Source: Gnetum montanum
Lineage: Eukaryota; Streptophyta; Gnetopsida; Gnetales; Gnetaceae
Direction: 5' to 3'
Assembly (NCBI GenBank): GCA_015680685.1
Contig: MNCI01036264.1
Span: forward strand, 10,262-74,261
DNA length: 64,000 nt
Shown: in pieces, positions 23,169 through 35,177 of the stretch
Position numbering within the stretch: position 1 is the stretch's first letter
Layout of the letters: each line of letters starts with the position of its first letter
Position numbers and translations under genes: made by a program
Notes under the pieces: generated by a model
Seen by the model: the letters and a program-made list of their open reading frames with translations, nothing else
What the model was told of the DNA's origin: nothing
Database searches by the model: none

Positions 23169-26114
23169 CCCTCAATGTGGGAATGTGATGCCACATTGGA
23201 TGGGCAAAGTTGTTGAAGCCTATATTTTTGATTCCCAACCATTGTTTGAAGCTTTTTATAGATTAAATGATCTCGTATGATAGAAACACAGTGGAGGACT
23301 AGGAGTACATCCAACCACATCCGTTGTTGCTATTTATAAATAAAACTTAAAATGAGCTATACAAATGTTTGATGTTTTTTTAGCTTGGGAAGTGATGCAA
23401 AGTATTAGCAATCACCTTGGGAAAAGCTAGTTTTTAATGTATCATAGTGCTACTAATAATAGATGATATGTAATAGATGCATCAACCCTTAGGATTATAT
23501 CAATAACTTGTTAATTCTAATGAGGGAAGGAGATATGTAGGCCTTGTAATCATCCCATCATTATGAATCACATTCTCATTATTTGCTAATGTAAGTATGA
23601 TCCCATGTTTTTAGAGGATTGGAAAAGAGAAAAAATCATATTGATTTTTAAAGGGTTATTATTAGGGGTCCTATAGTATGAAACAAGTTAAAAAGATAAT
23701 TGGGGTTTATTCTAGTTATTCTTTTATGTTATCTTGGAACCCATTCTTTGGCATGTGGGCTTAACTTGTTCTTATGTTATCTTGGTGGCTTGGTCCATTG
23801 GTGGACCCTGGAACATTTTTGATAGATATAGGTTACTCAATTTTAGAAAAGAGATTACTAATTCTTTATTCTTAGAATTTTCTAAACCCTACATCTAGTG
23901 CTTATAAATGCTTGGTGACATTGGCTCTATTTGTATGAATTATGCATCTCTCTCTTTCGTGCTCATGCTTGTGGTTATGCTTGGTGGATCTCTTGGAGGT
24001 TTTAAGATCTAAACCTATTCTTGCTTAACAAAGCTTGAATCCAAACTAGTCTCTTGAGGTAGATAAAATATTCTTGATTTCATCAATTTTGATGAACAAC
24101 TTACCTTCTTGTAGCTACTTTCCTTTGTAATGGTTTTCATTGATTATTTAATCATATAGGATGTGTTGGTGATCTAACCCTAGTTTTTTATTTTTAATGA
24201 TCAATTCATAATTCACCATTTTCGGTAATTTCTGCTTTTTGCATACTACTCATCTTTCTCCTATGGCAGCTTTTTCTCCTGAAAACTATCATTTCATTGA
24301 TTATCTAATCATATTCTGTGTGTTGTTAATCTAACCTGGGTTTTGATGATTAATTTGTAATTTGTCATTTTCAACAATTTCTGCTTTGTGCATCTACTCG
24401 TCTTTCGCATGTGACACCTTCTTCTCCCAATAGTGGTGGCAAAGATGTCTCTATGCATCATGACTTTCATCATGATAGAACTTCTCCACATTTTCTAGAA
24501 TGATATGGTGATGGTGGCATCTAATGGAAACGATACCTTCTTTTTGTAGTAGCTAGTGAACATTTTAGGTGTGTATAGGTGCATTCAACATGTTGGAAGC
24601 TAGGGACACAATGTTTAGGGTATTGATGTTGGCTGGTTGGTCATCTAGGTTGACTTCAGAGCTGGATCATCGATCTAGGGGCATTGCAAAGAGTATTAGT
24701 TGGGTTCATTAACACATGATCTCTAAGAGGCAACTCATATAGGAATGGCTAGTCGAGCAATGGCAAGGTATTGTGGAGGGTACAGTGTGGTACTTGACCC
24801 ATGTCACTAGTGACTGTCATGTAATCAATATCAGACCATGTTTTAGTGATATTGGGGAACCAAGGCCTTAAGGTAGCTATAGGGTTGATACTAGCCATAC
24901 CATAACCGAATAGTTGGTTTGGACATGCATGAGGGTTCTACCCAACAATTGTTCTTGTCTTGCATAAGGGTTGACCTAAATAAGTAAGGTATCACACCAA
25001 ACAATCCTTGATGGCTAGTTAAGTTAGGATTAGCTTTATAGTTATTCTAATGTCCGATGCTGAAAACCTCAGAGGAATATCAATAGTAGTGCAATCATGG
25101 GGTTAATGGTAGGCAATAACAGTAATGTTAATGGTTTGGTTAACGTTTATATTTTGATTAATGGTTTTTGTTAATTGGTAATTGTTGTTGGTTCCAACAC
25201 TGTGCTTTGCAACATGGGCCCCATCTTCTAGCTTGCCCTAGGTGGCACCAAGGTGATCTCCTCTACTATCAAGGTGTTCTAACCCCTCTAGCATGTGTTC
25301 CATGTAGATCTTAGGTAGGAGGCTTGAATGGAAGTTCTTGGTGATGTTGTAGATGCTAGATCGTAGTGCCCTATGAGAGCATTGAATTTTAAAAGAGCTT
25401 TGTGGACAAGGATTCAAGCATTTTTGTATTTTGGAACCATGTTATGGATTTGTAAATGGCCCATGTGGTTGACTTATTTATCTCTTGCACCTTGTACATT
25501 AAAGATGTTGAAATAACATTGAATGTATTTTGGTGATTTAAGATTATTGATTTAAAAGTTTCATACTTGGTGATTTAAGATTTTCCAATAATTTAATTTT
25601 CGATTTTAAGTTTTGCACATGGAATATAGGGATTTCTTTAAGTGATTTTATAATTCTTCTATGGTGGAATTTGGGATGTGACAATCCTAGTACTTGGATT
25701 TTAAGCACATCTAAGAACTCTAGTGAATCATTTATATTCCCATGATTTGAAATGTTGTTTATTTGAAATTCAATTTCTAGCTGTCATATGATCTTGGTGT
25801 TGAATCCAAAGTTTATGCTTCCATCAAAATGGGCAAAGATGGTTGCTTAACGTAACTAAGAAGAGTAAATGTTTATGATAAATAGCAGTGATAATTCCCT
25901 TCTTGTTCAAGGCACAATGACCCCTTTGATGTAAATTGCTAACATGTTTTTAAAATAAACAAATGCACATACATTAGCCAACTATCAAAATTTTCTCATT
26001 TAAAGGAACAATTTGGCATACGTTTTCAATGGTAAGTCACATGTACTTTAATAATAAGTTTAGGCATTACTTGTTATTATGTACTCCCACTGAAAAAGAT
26101 AGGTTCATTTTTAC
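23169..26114. other. Intron sequence between element A and malectin exon B
   Basis: No gene recognised. Contains a 157-bp tandem duplication (24135 onward), a GTTAAT-rich patch at about 25,100-25,180 and a TTGGTGATTTAAGATT repeat at about 25,526 and 25,568. Probably old repeat debris; I could not set element boundaries. Confidence 0.55.
24135..24448. repeat. Imperfect tandem duplication, 157-bp unit
   Basis: The phrase TTTCATTGATTA starts at 24135 and 24292. Both units continue with TAATCATAT, GTGTTG-x-TAATCTAACC-like text, AATTTCTGCTTT, and CTACTCRTCTTTC. Two diverged copies. Confidence 0.75.
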
Positions 26115-26301
26115 CCCGTGAAGCAGAAACTAATATTCCATAGGCTCCTTGAACTGGAATGCAGCAAGTTCCCTTCCCTGCCCTGAAAAAGTGAATTTCC
26201 ATGACATTGTTTGTAACATTCGCCTCAAATGTGTGAACTACTGCTGTGTACGAACTCCCAGCTTCCTTCTCAATATTGAAGTCCGTCAACACCCTGTTCC
26301 C
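26115..26301 (-). pseudogene. RLK malectin exon B
   Basis: Acceptor GACTTACAG, donor G|GTAAAA, 187 nt. It encodes GNRVLTDFNIEKEAGSS, VTNNVMEIHFFRAGKGTCC and IPVQGAYGILVSAS, the C-terminal half of the malectin domain with its GKGTCCIP signature. It ends in phase 1 and joins in frame to the transmembrane exon across a roughly 23.4-kb intron that holds elements C and A. Confidence 0.87.
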
Positions 26302-26373
26302 CTGTAAGTCACCGTAATAACCGTTAATTTAAAGAAAAGAATGAGGTGGCCATTATCATAGAAAGCCCCTTAC

Positions 26374-26742
26374 CTGTATATACATCAAAGTAGCGTCTTC
26401 CAACGCCTTTCCAACTTGCTGTACTTGGCATTTCAATTTCTGCAAACTGCAGGGTAATCTTATATTGTCCATTTTCAAGTCCCAAACCATAGTATCTCGG
26501 AGAGAATCTTGCTGTCTGATATGATTCTGAATCTAAACTGTCTGCAAATTGATGCTGGCTTGTTTTAACATAAGTAGGATCAACAGTTCTGTCCATGAAA
26601 TGCCCTACACTGCTTACACCCCAGTCCTAAGCATCAGTTACATAAAAGGAGGCAGGTCTAAGGGTTTTATTGTCTCTTTGATAGACTGTGCCAGTGGCAT
26701 ATGTTTTCTGATCACCACCACAGTTCACTGCAAATTTAGAAT
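26374..26742 (-). pseudogene. RLK malectin exon A with in-frame stop
   Basis: Acceptor TTTTTCAG, donor CAG|GTAAGG, 369 nt. It encodes SKFAVNCGGDQ, VSSVGHFMD, YYGLGLENGQYKITLQFAEI and GRRYFDVY, the core of the malectin (di-glucose-binding, PF11721-like) domain of this receptor class. A TAG at 26627-26629 interrupts the strand before DWGVSSVG. The exon ends one base out of phase with exon B: the family has FDVYIQG, and the GTATATACAG end looks short by a TA pair. Domain identity is strong; both breaks are seen directly. Confidence 0.88.
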
Positions 26743-27102
26743 CTGAAAAACCAGCAACAAAGTGGGGAAACTGATGTCATAACCTTGTTATAGAAGTTTC
26801 ATATATTATCTATAAATATTTTTAAACATTAAACTCATCGTTGCAAAACAGGCAAGGTGTAAAATATGTGCATGCCCATTTAACCAGTTCATATGAACAA
26901 AATGTGGATAAGAGAAAGGAACAGAATAATCTTTACATCTTTTAAATATGGTAGAACTTAGAAGGAGACTAGGAAATTATCAATGGTAAGATGTTTGTAC
27001 TAAGCCATAATGCAATGCTCCAATTATGGGGGAGCCGTTGCTAGGATATGGGCTAGTTGGCCGATGTTACCAATTAGATAACTAGAACAAAGAGTTCATG
27101 TT

Positions 27103-27136
27103 ACTAGGACTAACATAACCTAAAGTTAGTCCTAGT
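27103..27136. repeat. 12-bp perfect inverted repeat (hairpin)
   Basis: ACTAGGACTAAC at 27103-27114 and its reverse complement GTTAGTCCTAGT at 27125-27136, separated by 10 bp. Near the ragged left edge of element D. It could mark a foldback-element remnant. Confidence 0.8.
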
Positions 27137-27851
27137 AGCCTTAATGGAGACTGCCAGAGAGTTCATGTCCACTGCCAGAGAGGATAGGCCATAATGGAGA
27201 CCTTTTGAGTTGGTCCCTAATAGCCTTAAGAGCGAATTCTGTGAAGGTCTGAAGTTCCATTCCATAATCACTACAGCCAATGCGGACTTTTCATGGATGG
27301 CTTGAACACACTCTAGAGACAACTTAAATTGTTGCTCCTATTCAAGCGCTGCAGCAGCTCCTCCATCTACCTGTCCCAATTGTATAGTAGTAAGAGTCTT
27401 TGGATGGATGCTAAATGATTGCACCTCCTACTCTACACATTGTTTGGGAGATGCTTGTCTTCTACCTCTCCTGGGTCACTTGGACACACCTTGAGAGGGT
27501 CCTTCTTGTTGTCCAAGCTTTGGGGCCATCTGCAATCACACGGGGTCAGTCATTAGTAAGGTTGCTTACCAAAGTTAAGTTATACCTTACTTCTTGCCTT
27601 AATGAATTCATCTCTTATTCTATGTGATTTTAAAGTTAGGAATTTTTATGAAAATGTCCCCAAAAGGTTTACCCCTCCCCCACGACGAAGCTGAACACTC
27701 CGAGTTCAAATAAGTTCGAGCAGAATGAAAATCGAAGTGCTAGCGAGCATGTTATGATTGTTGGAGCAAGAGATATGTAATCGCAAGTCGTAGAAGAAAA
27801 TTTGAAAAAACTCCCCTGTGTGAATAGTTGCAAATGATGTTGATGTTCATT

Positions 27852-27900
27852 GAGGAGGGGGGTGGGAGGGGGTGCGGGTGGGGGGCGCCCATATTTATAG
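27852..27900 (+). other. G-quadruplex-capable tract beside a minus-strand TATA box
   Basis: The runs G6-T-G3-A-G5-TGC-G3-T-G6 lie within 27856-27886 on the plus strand, in otherwise AT-rich DNA. Immediately next to it at 27891-27900 the minus strand reads CTATAAATAT, so the C-rich strand would lie just downstream of a TATA box. Sequence features are direct; promoter function is inference. The segment has no match in element C and may be a piece of another LTR. Confidence 0.7.
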
Positions 27901-29148
27901 TTTTTGTGGGACACGATATTGCGACCTGTTTGAAGTAGGGTACTTAGAAAAAAAATGGATAAATTTTTTAAAATTCCTAACTCAAAAATGAAGGACTCGA
28001 AGTCGATGTAAAGGATCTAGGATAATATTGATCAGGCCTGAAGGCACAAAAGGGATAATGGTGTAAAATCTGGCAATGAAAGTCATGAAGAGTATGAGGA
28101 AAAATGACATGTGTTGGTACATAAGAACGTTTGAATCAGAAGGATGATAAGGGAAAGAAGAATGTTGGTAATGCAATACTTGGAGGGTGTAAAATGATGT
28201 GAGGGTAATGTGAGATGAGTGCAAATTACAAAATTCATGCATGTGGATCCTCCCCAAAGTAGGTTTTAACCTATAATGCCCTTGTGTAACCACACCTTAA
28301 AATGTCCATAGGCACTAGAAGGGTTAAGTGTAATCCACACCAATTCCAAAAAACACACATGTAGATACTATCGTGATAAGGTATGAATTCAATGCTACAC
28401 AAGACACAAGTCACAAATTCCTGGACAGCGAGATGAGATGAATCGTAGAAGGGTGTTGCAGAGAGTGGGACATGAGGTAACTGGCCCAGGGCACAATGAA
28501 TCCTCTGTGTAAGGCATGGTTAATGTGTCATTAACTTGTCACTCAAAAATCAAGACCAAGTCCATTCCTATGATCAGTGACATCGCATTGCTTCATCCCA
28601 ATGATAGACAACAATGAGAGCATCATGATGGCAAGGCGTATGATCACTTGGTGTTTCGTACAAGGGAGGAGTGATTTTGCTTTGTGGCACTCCTCTTTTT
28701 TTTATGAATGCTTAAGCCAAAGAAGCCACCTACCTTCAAGCATGGGTGCATGTCTTTCTAGTGGGACCCCCTAGAATAGCATTGAGTTTCTTTGATTGAG
28801 TGCCTTTTGATTACTCTTACTCTCATTTTTCATTAGATCTACAAGNTAATGATTAGGAATATCATTGTACCCAGGGTAGAACCTTTTATTAATGGAATGG
28901 GTAGGTGGATGTGATGAGCTTGCTGTTCAAGTAATTAGTCACCTAAGACTTGATAGAGGAGAAGAACACCTCAACCAATGAGTCACATGAGTGTTTTATT
29001 CATATATGAGATTACCCATAAAAAGATAATAAGATAAAACAATAAAATAAAAAGATGAACCAGCCAATAAAAAGATAAAACAAAAAATTGAAAGATGAAA
29101 AACTGGAAAACAAAAAATGGTAAAATTAAAGAAAAGGAAAAACATTTA

Positions 29149-31475
29149 TTAATTCTTTTTATTAGAATGGGGGATATCCCCCATAACTAAACTTTTCATC
29201 ATAGCGAGAATTAATAAATGGAAGGGTGGGATCCTTGCATGTTGGAAACATTGGAGTCTAGTCATATCCAAACCATTGGGTGTTCTTTGAGGTGGTGGTA
29301 GGAAATTACCCAAATTGGGGTTCACACACTTGATTGTAGTAGGCATAGTGGGGTAGATTATAAGATGTGGTCATGTGATAAGGTGTTGATCCACTATGGC
29401 ACCTGTGACCGTGAGATGGTATGCAAGGATCGATATCTCTTCCTTCATGGCTATATTCACTGGGCCACATGGTTGTTGGAGTATTGATTGGTGGCCCTGA
29501 TAAGGTAACACGAGGTGTTGGGTTTGAAGAGGAAGATGTACCATAGTGTTGGACTTGTGCTGGGTTGGAGGATGTAGTGGTTTTGGAACTGAGGTGTCCC
29601 TTTCGATGGTCATGTCTACAGAAGGGACACCTTTGGTGTGGTGGGTTTCCACTGTTGTTGTTAGTAGTAGCACAAGTAACATTCATCGGTTGGTGCTGTG
29701 GTGCAAAACCTTCTGGAACAACTAGTGGCGATGTAGAAGGAGGTGAAGGATGAGAATATTATTGTTGAGGAAAAATGTAAGGTACATGAGGTGGTGACCT
29801 TGGCAGAGAGGGTATGAGTGGATAGTATTTTGGAGAATGATAACGATGAGGTGAATTAGAGGATGATGATCCAGTTGGAGAAATAGGATGTTGAACATAG
29901 TAAGCATTTGGCGTTGGGACATACAAAGGATATGGTCGGGTTGGTGATGGCTTCCCCCATGACTAGGGCTTTTGCCATTATGGTTGAACCCGATATTTTT
30001 GTATGAAATTTGGATATAACATTCCTCCCCAATGCTCATGTAAATGTGACAAAACTGGGCATTGGCCTTTGGGGTGATCATACAAATAGACGTTGCATTA
30101 ATATGTGAAGTTGGTAGTTGAGTTCTTATTCTTATTATTTTCTATCCTTTGTTCTAATTGTTGCATGATGTCCTGTCTTGTTTCTTGATTTGGCATAGTT
30201 GTGCCTCTACTATTGTTAGCATATTCTCCACATTTTTCATGTATCCATTCCATCATCCTATTGATCTTTGCCGCAACTTCATCTAATGATTGTAGTATTG
30301 GCAAAGATGGTTCCACCTCCTTGCGGTGAGTTGATTTCTCCTCTTTATGGTTATGGACCTTTTCTAATTCGAGATTTTTGTCCTATTGAGAGTTTTCAAC
30401 ATTCTCCCATTTAGCCATTTCTCCTTCTTCTTTTGCTACCCGCTTAATAAGCTCTTGAAGTTGATGGATTTGTAGCTCGTATAGTTGACCTTGGGCATAC
30501 ATCCCTAGGGTCTCCCTTGTTTCATTACGAAGCCCATTAATGATATGGTACATTAGCCTTTCTTCAGAGAACCCATGGCCTAAACAGTTGTTTAACAATG
30601 CATAATATCTTTCTAAGGCCATGTCCAAGGGTTCATGTTGCTCTTGTTTCCATTCTTGGATTTGTCTCCTCAAGGCCGACACTCTGGCATAAGTTTAATA
30701 TCTTTTGTTGAAAAGTTATACCATTGTTGGCCAACGTCGAATTGATTTTGGTTTTAGGGACCTATAGCATACTTTTGCTTGGCCAATGAGTGTCATAGGA
30801 AAGAGCTTACTTTTTTGCCATCCATTATCAATGTTGTTCTATGCATAGGCATCATAGAAGGCTCATAAATTTTGTTGCGGATCTAATTCATAGCCTCCTG
30901 AAAACTTAGGAAAGTTGTTTAAATCAAGCCTAGGTAGATGAATTTCCTTGCAATGCCTACAGGATATTCAAATGGCCTCTTATGCTCTTAGTGGCTAGCA
31001 GGGGTTCATCGTCACTAAGTGGGTTGTGAGTTTCTATGTTGGGACAATGTTGTCCTTGTTCATGTTGGCGTTCTTGATTTTCTTTGTGAGCTTGATTTTT
31101 AGTTCTATGCTGATCCCTTGAAAGATAGTCATTTGTGTCACAATTTGATGTTGAAGGAGTAGAGGAAGAGAGGGAACTGTAAAGCTTGTTATGACTTTTG
31201 TAAGTCTTCCAATCCTCCCCAAATAAGTTCTTGTTAGTTATCGAGAAGGTCCTAGGCCTTTCGAGCCTCCTCGTTCTATGGGATGTCTCATCCTTACTAG
31301 AGGTGTCAGAGTTGGATGACAAAAGTCTTTGACCATCGTTGGGGTGTTCATGAACATAGGGGACTCTTGCATAAGGTTGAGTACTTTAAAATTTATCTGC
31401 ATCATCATATAATTTGTTGGTTCTCGAATGAATTGCCTTACTCGTTGTTGCATTAGAGTCTTGTGAGAGAGACAT
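29149..31475 (-). pseudogene. Element D gag-like gene, broken
   Basis: The ATG at 31475 starts MSLSQDSNATTSKAIHSRTN. Then NKNLFGEDWKTYKSHNKLYS (about 31240-31180), the gag core QIQEWKQEQHEPLDMALERY (about 30660), LGMYAQGQLYELQIHQLQEL, a CGEYANN helix block and a Pro/Ser/His-rich tail with GNPPHQRCPFCRHDHRKGH (about 29650), which contains a CxxCxHDHxxxH-like metal-binding pattern. Several frame changes and stops. It is the best-preserved gag of the C/D subfamily in the window. No protease follows. Confidence 0.72.
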
Positions 31476-31593
31476 TGTTGTGAATTGTGTGTGACTTAAT
31501 TGAATTGAATTTAATTTCTTTTCTAAAAGATATATCGTTAATACTTGTTACAACGATCTTGTATGATATAACTAGTGTAGATAATTAGCACCG

Positions 31594-31612
31594 TCCCCAA
31601 CAATGGTGCCAA
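31594..31612 (-). other. Element D primer-binding site
   Basis: Minus strand TTGGCACCATTGTTGGGGA abuts the LTR at 31613; tRNA-Asp type. Confidence 0.8.
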
Positions 31613-32434
31613 TGATGAGTGGCGAGGTACCCCTACACTCAACCATACGAATACGAGCGTTTCACGCACGATCTGGTCGAACTTCATAGACAAGCTAGTT
31701 GTGGTATTTAGATAGTTACTCATTGATCACAATTCACTGTCTTCCCACCTGAACTAGTATTTGCTTTGTCACGTATGGTTTAGTCTAGAGTAAGGTGTAT
31801 GATGTGGTTTCTAACCTAGTGCTACTCCTGGAGGCAATGGAAAATAACTTTAATTAAGCTAGGAGGAAAAGGGTGAAGAGAATCTAAGCTAGCCTAACTG
31901 CAATGAGCATCCATTCCTTAATCATCCTTATACATCTTGGATCTCGTGCACGACTACCATTGGGATTACCAAGCGCATGGCCTAGGTATGCTACTGGGAT
32001 ACCAAGTAGTTACACTTGAATGCTCATGATTAAGTCGTACTCATTCCGTGTTTAAGGAGTTTAAGGTGAAGAGATATTAACTACGAAAGCAATAAATAAC
32101 AATAACAATTAAATAATTAAACTAAGTGAATGCTGCAATGATGAAGTAATCTTAATCTTTATTTTCGGTCATGTGCGTGTCCAAGTATGTCACACTCAAA
32201 TAAATGATGCCATACAATTATAATCATCACACTATGGGCATGCACTAGGAGAAAGGGTTGAGAAAAGACTAAAAATGAAAACTAACTTTTAACTAAAAAC
32301 TTCCCTGCTCCATCATGCGCCTAATGTGTATTTATAGGCCTACACAAAAGTCACAATATCATGTATACGATATCGTGAGCTAGGCCATGATATCGTGTAC
32401 GCGATATTGTGACCTAATGAATCACGATTCATCA
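31613..32434 (-). repeat. Element D, 5' LTR (822 bp)
   Basis: TGATGAGTGGCGAGG...CGATTCATCA. A minus TATA box (TATAAATAC) lies near 32330, with four GATATC-type words between it and the LTR end. It resembles the LTRs of element C. Confidence 0.85.
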
Positions 32435-33739
32435 AAAATAATTTCAAGTTTCAATATAAATTAAAATATTAGTTATATCCATCTGCAAATTACAAAGTTT
32501 ACCAGGCAGTGTATGGTCTTGTATTTGGTACAATTTGCATGTTATTTCAAAGACGGTTTTGATTCTAAACATTAGCTTTAATGATTTAGGATAGATGCTT
32601 GAGAGGTTAGAAAATGAGTTGAAAAGTGTACCAAGTTAACCCATCATAACAGTCAAGCTTAATTGGAACACACCTCTCTTATGCATTGTTTGTTTTGCTT
32701 GGTTTACTAGTACTTAAATTTAATTCTCCATTGTTTCAGAAATCAAAATTTATTTTTCTTACTAGTAATGATTTTTGGCCTCTTTGGTCACTTGTATATT
32801 TTTATGGTTGTGTGCTTCTTGTTCTCAATGTTTCATGCTTATATTGATGAATACTTTCAAATCCTGCCCTAAAAAGTCAGAATTTATTTCCCCCGTTAGA
32901 CAAAAAGATTTGTTGTTTTGATGAACTCTTTAGGGTCTGTTTGTAAAAGTTTGTGCATGTCAGAAAAATATGGCAATGTAGTGAGCTAGAGGTCAGTGTA
33001 TGTGTGCTTCCATGGTGATTTAACCTTAAAAATGAGCAATTATTTTCATGCATTTATTTTATGTTGGTTTAAGGAAATCTGTTTCTTTGCCCTTAGTTGA
33101 AGGCTGCATTGTGAATCCCTTATCACCGTTATTAAGACAACAAAATTTCCATACAATTGGGAGGAAGCTGGTATTCATTAAAAATTTCTTGATATGAATT
33201 ATGTTAATATCTATGACAACTTATGTTGTGGAAACCCATTGCCTTTCTGTGACCTAGCAACAAAGAAATGTGTTATAATCCTTTCCTGCACGCAAATCTC
33301 GGCTTGCTTTAAAAGCAGCAAACAATCACTGTTTTCTGCTAGCAACCACCTACTTTCCCTTTGTTTAGGAACTCTAATTTTTAATGAATATTCTCATTTT
33401 AGGTGAAATACGTGGCAATGACATTTCTCAATTGTTTATGTTTTCCTTGGTGACATGTGAAAATTTTTCAGAGAAATATTCGAGATGCTTAAACTTGTAG
33501 CTCTTGTTTACCTTTCAAATACCTTTCAGATATTTGAGAAAGATTTATTACCTCCACTAGATTAACATAGCATGTTCTTACAATGTAGTCATTGCTTTCA
33601 AGTTTTTCAAAAAGGACAATGATGAAAATCTAGATGTTAGATCACCCACCCTCCTGGAAAAACACATGGAAACAAGTTTTTGAATACCAAGTTATCACGA
33701 TAAGCAAACAAGAAAATTTTTTAGGATGAAGTCACTCAT
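32435..33739. other. Intron after LRR unit 7
   Basis: AT-rich. This is where the second half of the LRR ectodomain (capping LRRs before malectin) should lie, but I see no such exon on the minus strand here or within element D. No other gene recognised. Confidence 0.55.
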
Positions 33740-33811
33740 AGACTGGTCAATGACGTTAGCTTTGCAAAACTTGAAGGAATTGGGCCTTGAAGACTAGTTC
33801 CTTGAAATCTC
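33740..33811 (-). pseudogene. RLK exon 9: LRR unit 7 with destroyed splice donor
   Basis: Acceptor GATGCAG. It encodes RFQGTSLQGPIPSSFAKL, then TSLTS, matching R-x-QGNSFxGPIPSSFSNLTSL of the family. After 72 nt comes ATGAGTG instead of GTGAGTG: plus-strand C-to-T at 33739. No further LRR exon is recognisable before the malectin exon 7 kb away. Confidence 0.8.
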
Positions 33812-34884
33812 CTGCATCAAAGTTTAACCAGAAAGAGTAAGAAAGGTTAAATGCATATAATGGTCTAAAAGTTGAAATTTTTTTCTTAAAGGAATATCAA
33901 TAGCATCACGTATTAATATTAGTTGACAATGTTTAATACTGTCAAAATTCACAATCAATAATTTATACAATAACATAAAGAAGCATCCTGACAAGAATTT
34001 GTAAAATACTTACTTTTATTGATAGGCACCCTTTTAAGGTTTTTAGGTTCAAGAAATCAAATTTGATTTGAGGCTAGGAATTAGTAATACAGGACACCTA
34101 TTATGTGGGTTATGATGCATGAATTCTTTAATTTTGCATTGGTTGCAATTGCAACCAGACCTCACAAATGTTTAGATCATTAAAAATGCATCTCATGAAC
34201 TATGTCAATACTTACTATATGTTTTAACCATTTTCATTGCGACCATGATGGCTTACTTCTACACCATGTTTTGTTTGTGGAATATTTTCTACTGAAATTC
34301 CTTGATCCTACCCTTCACATCAGCATAGTAATTATATATTACAGATTAACTGTGTTTGAGAATAGATTTATTAACTGAAAGATACATATTTTATCAATAT
34401 TATTCAGTGGCTACTTAGCCTTCGTACAAGCATCAAATATGGTTCATGTTCAGGTACAAAGTTTTTTTCTGTGCAGATGTGGCTGTGCATTAAAAGATTA
34501 AATAGAACTTGAAAAAACAATTGTATTTTTATATTACAATCTTTGATTTCTTGAACTCACTTTGAAAGATAAGAAATGGATGCTTGTGCAGGTTGTGGTC
34601 ATGAGCTAGACAGCACCATCAACAGCTTGATGACCATCAAAATCAGATGTTTCCCTTTTTGTATTTTTAATAAAAGCACATAATGAAGATATATGCTCAT
34701 GTAGTTATGACAATCCATATTATCACTTTGAATATCATTAGTAGCATTCTTAGAGATATTAGGCCCTATGGGACTGTATGGTCATTATATATCTATGTAA
34801 ACATGCAAGTGACAAGTAACCAGAAAAAAGATTACTAACAAAAAGAAAAAAGCACTAGTACAAGGACATAGTTCTAATGCATAC

Positions 34885-34956
34885 AATTCAGTGAGATTCG
34901 TCCAGCCTCCAATGAAATATGGTATTGGTCTTGTTAGTTGCAAATCTAAGGCCCAC
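34885..34956 (-). pseudogene. RLK exon 8: LRR unit 6 (72 nt, phase 2)
   Basis: Acceptor CATGTAG, donor TT|GTATGC. It encodes WALDLQLTRPIPYFIGGW, then TNLTE. The family has W-A-S-D-N-x-F-T-G-x-IP-D-FIG-x-W here, so the conserved Asn and Gly of the repeat core are lost while the rest is kept. This is consistent with relaxed selection. Confidence 0.8.
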
Positions 34957-35105
34957 CTACATGGATCATCAAGCAAATTACCCTGAAGATAAGTCACCAT
35001 CAAGCAAATTACTCTTTAACAAATGATAAAACCGATCAACATGTTAGATTGAAACTTAAACTATAAATCTGCAGCAAATGGAAAGTAAGGGCAATGATAA
35101 CTAAT

Positions 35106-35177
35106 AGAATTTTCATGTTTTTAAGATTCCTAAAAGATGATGGAATTTCTCCACTCACTCCAGACCTATCAATATAC
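35106..35177 (-). pseudogene. RLK exon 7: LRR unit 5 with destroyed splice donor
   Basis: The acceptor TTTTGCAG is good. It encodes YIDRSGVSGEIPSSFRNL, then KNMKI, matching the family (YIDSSGVSGEIPSTFANLKNM). The 72-nt boundary is followed by ATTAGTT where GT is needed: the plus strand has T at 35105 in place of C. A GT four bases further on would shift the frame. The lesion is a single C-to-T change. Confidence 0.8.

Larger units (their letters stand above)
27040..32434 (-). mobile_element. LTR retrotransposon D, left end lost, minus orientation
   Basis: The right (5') LTR 31613-32434, PBS and gag are present. The internal 3' region aligns with element C to about 27.3 kb, but there is no left LTR or purine tract before the malectin intron sequence. 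The left limit is therefore uncertain. A roughly 400-bp stretch at 27,670-28,100 has no counterpart in C. The base after the right LTR is AAAAT (32435-32439), for which no partner duplication remains. It lies inside the intron between the last LRR exon and malectin exon A. Confidence 0.75.

Noticed and set aside
25670-25690. GGGATGTGACAATCC as an LTR border
   Set aside because: Resembles gypsy LTR termini, but no partner border, TATA or PBS could be found.
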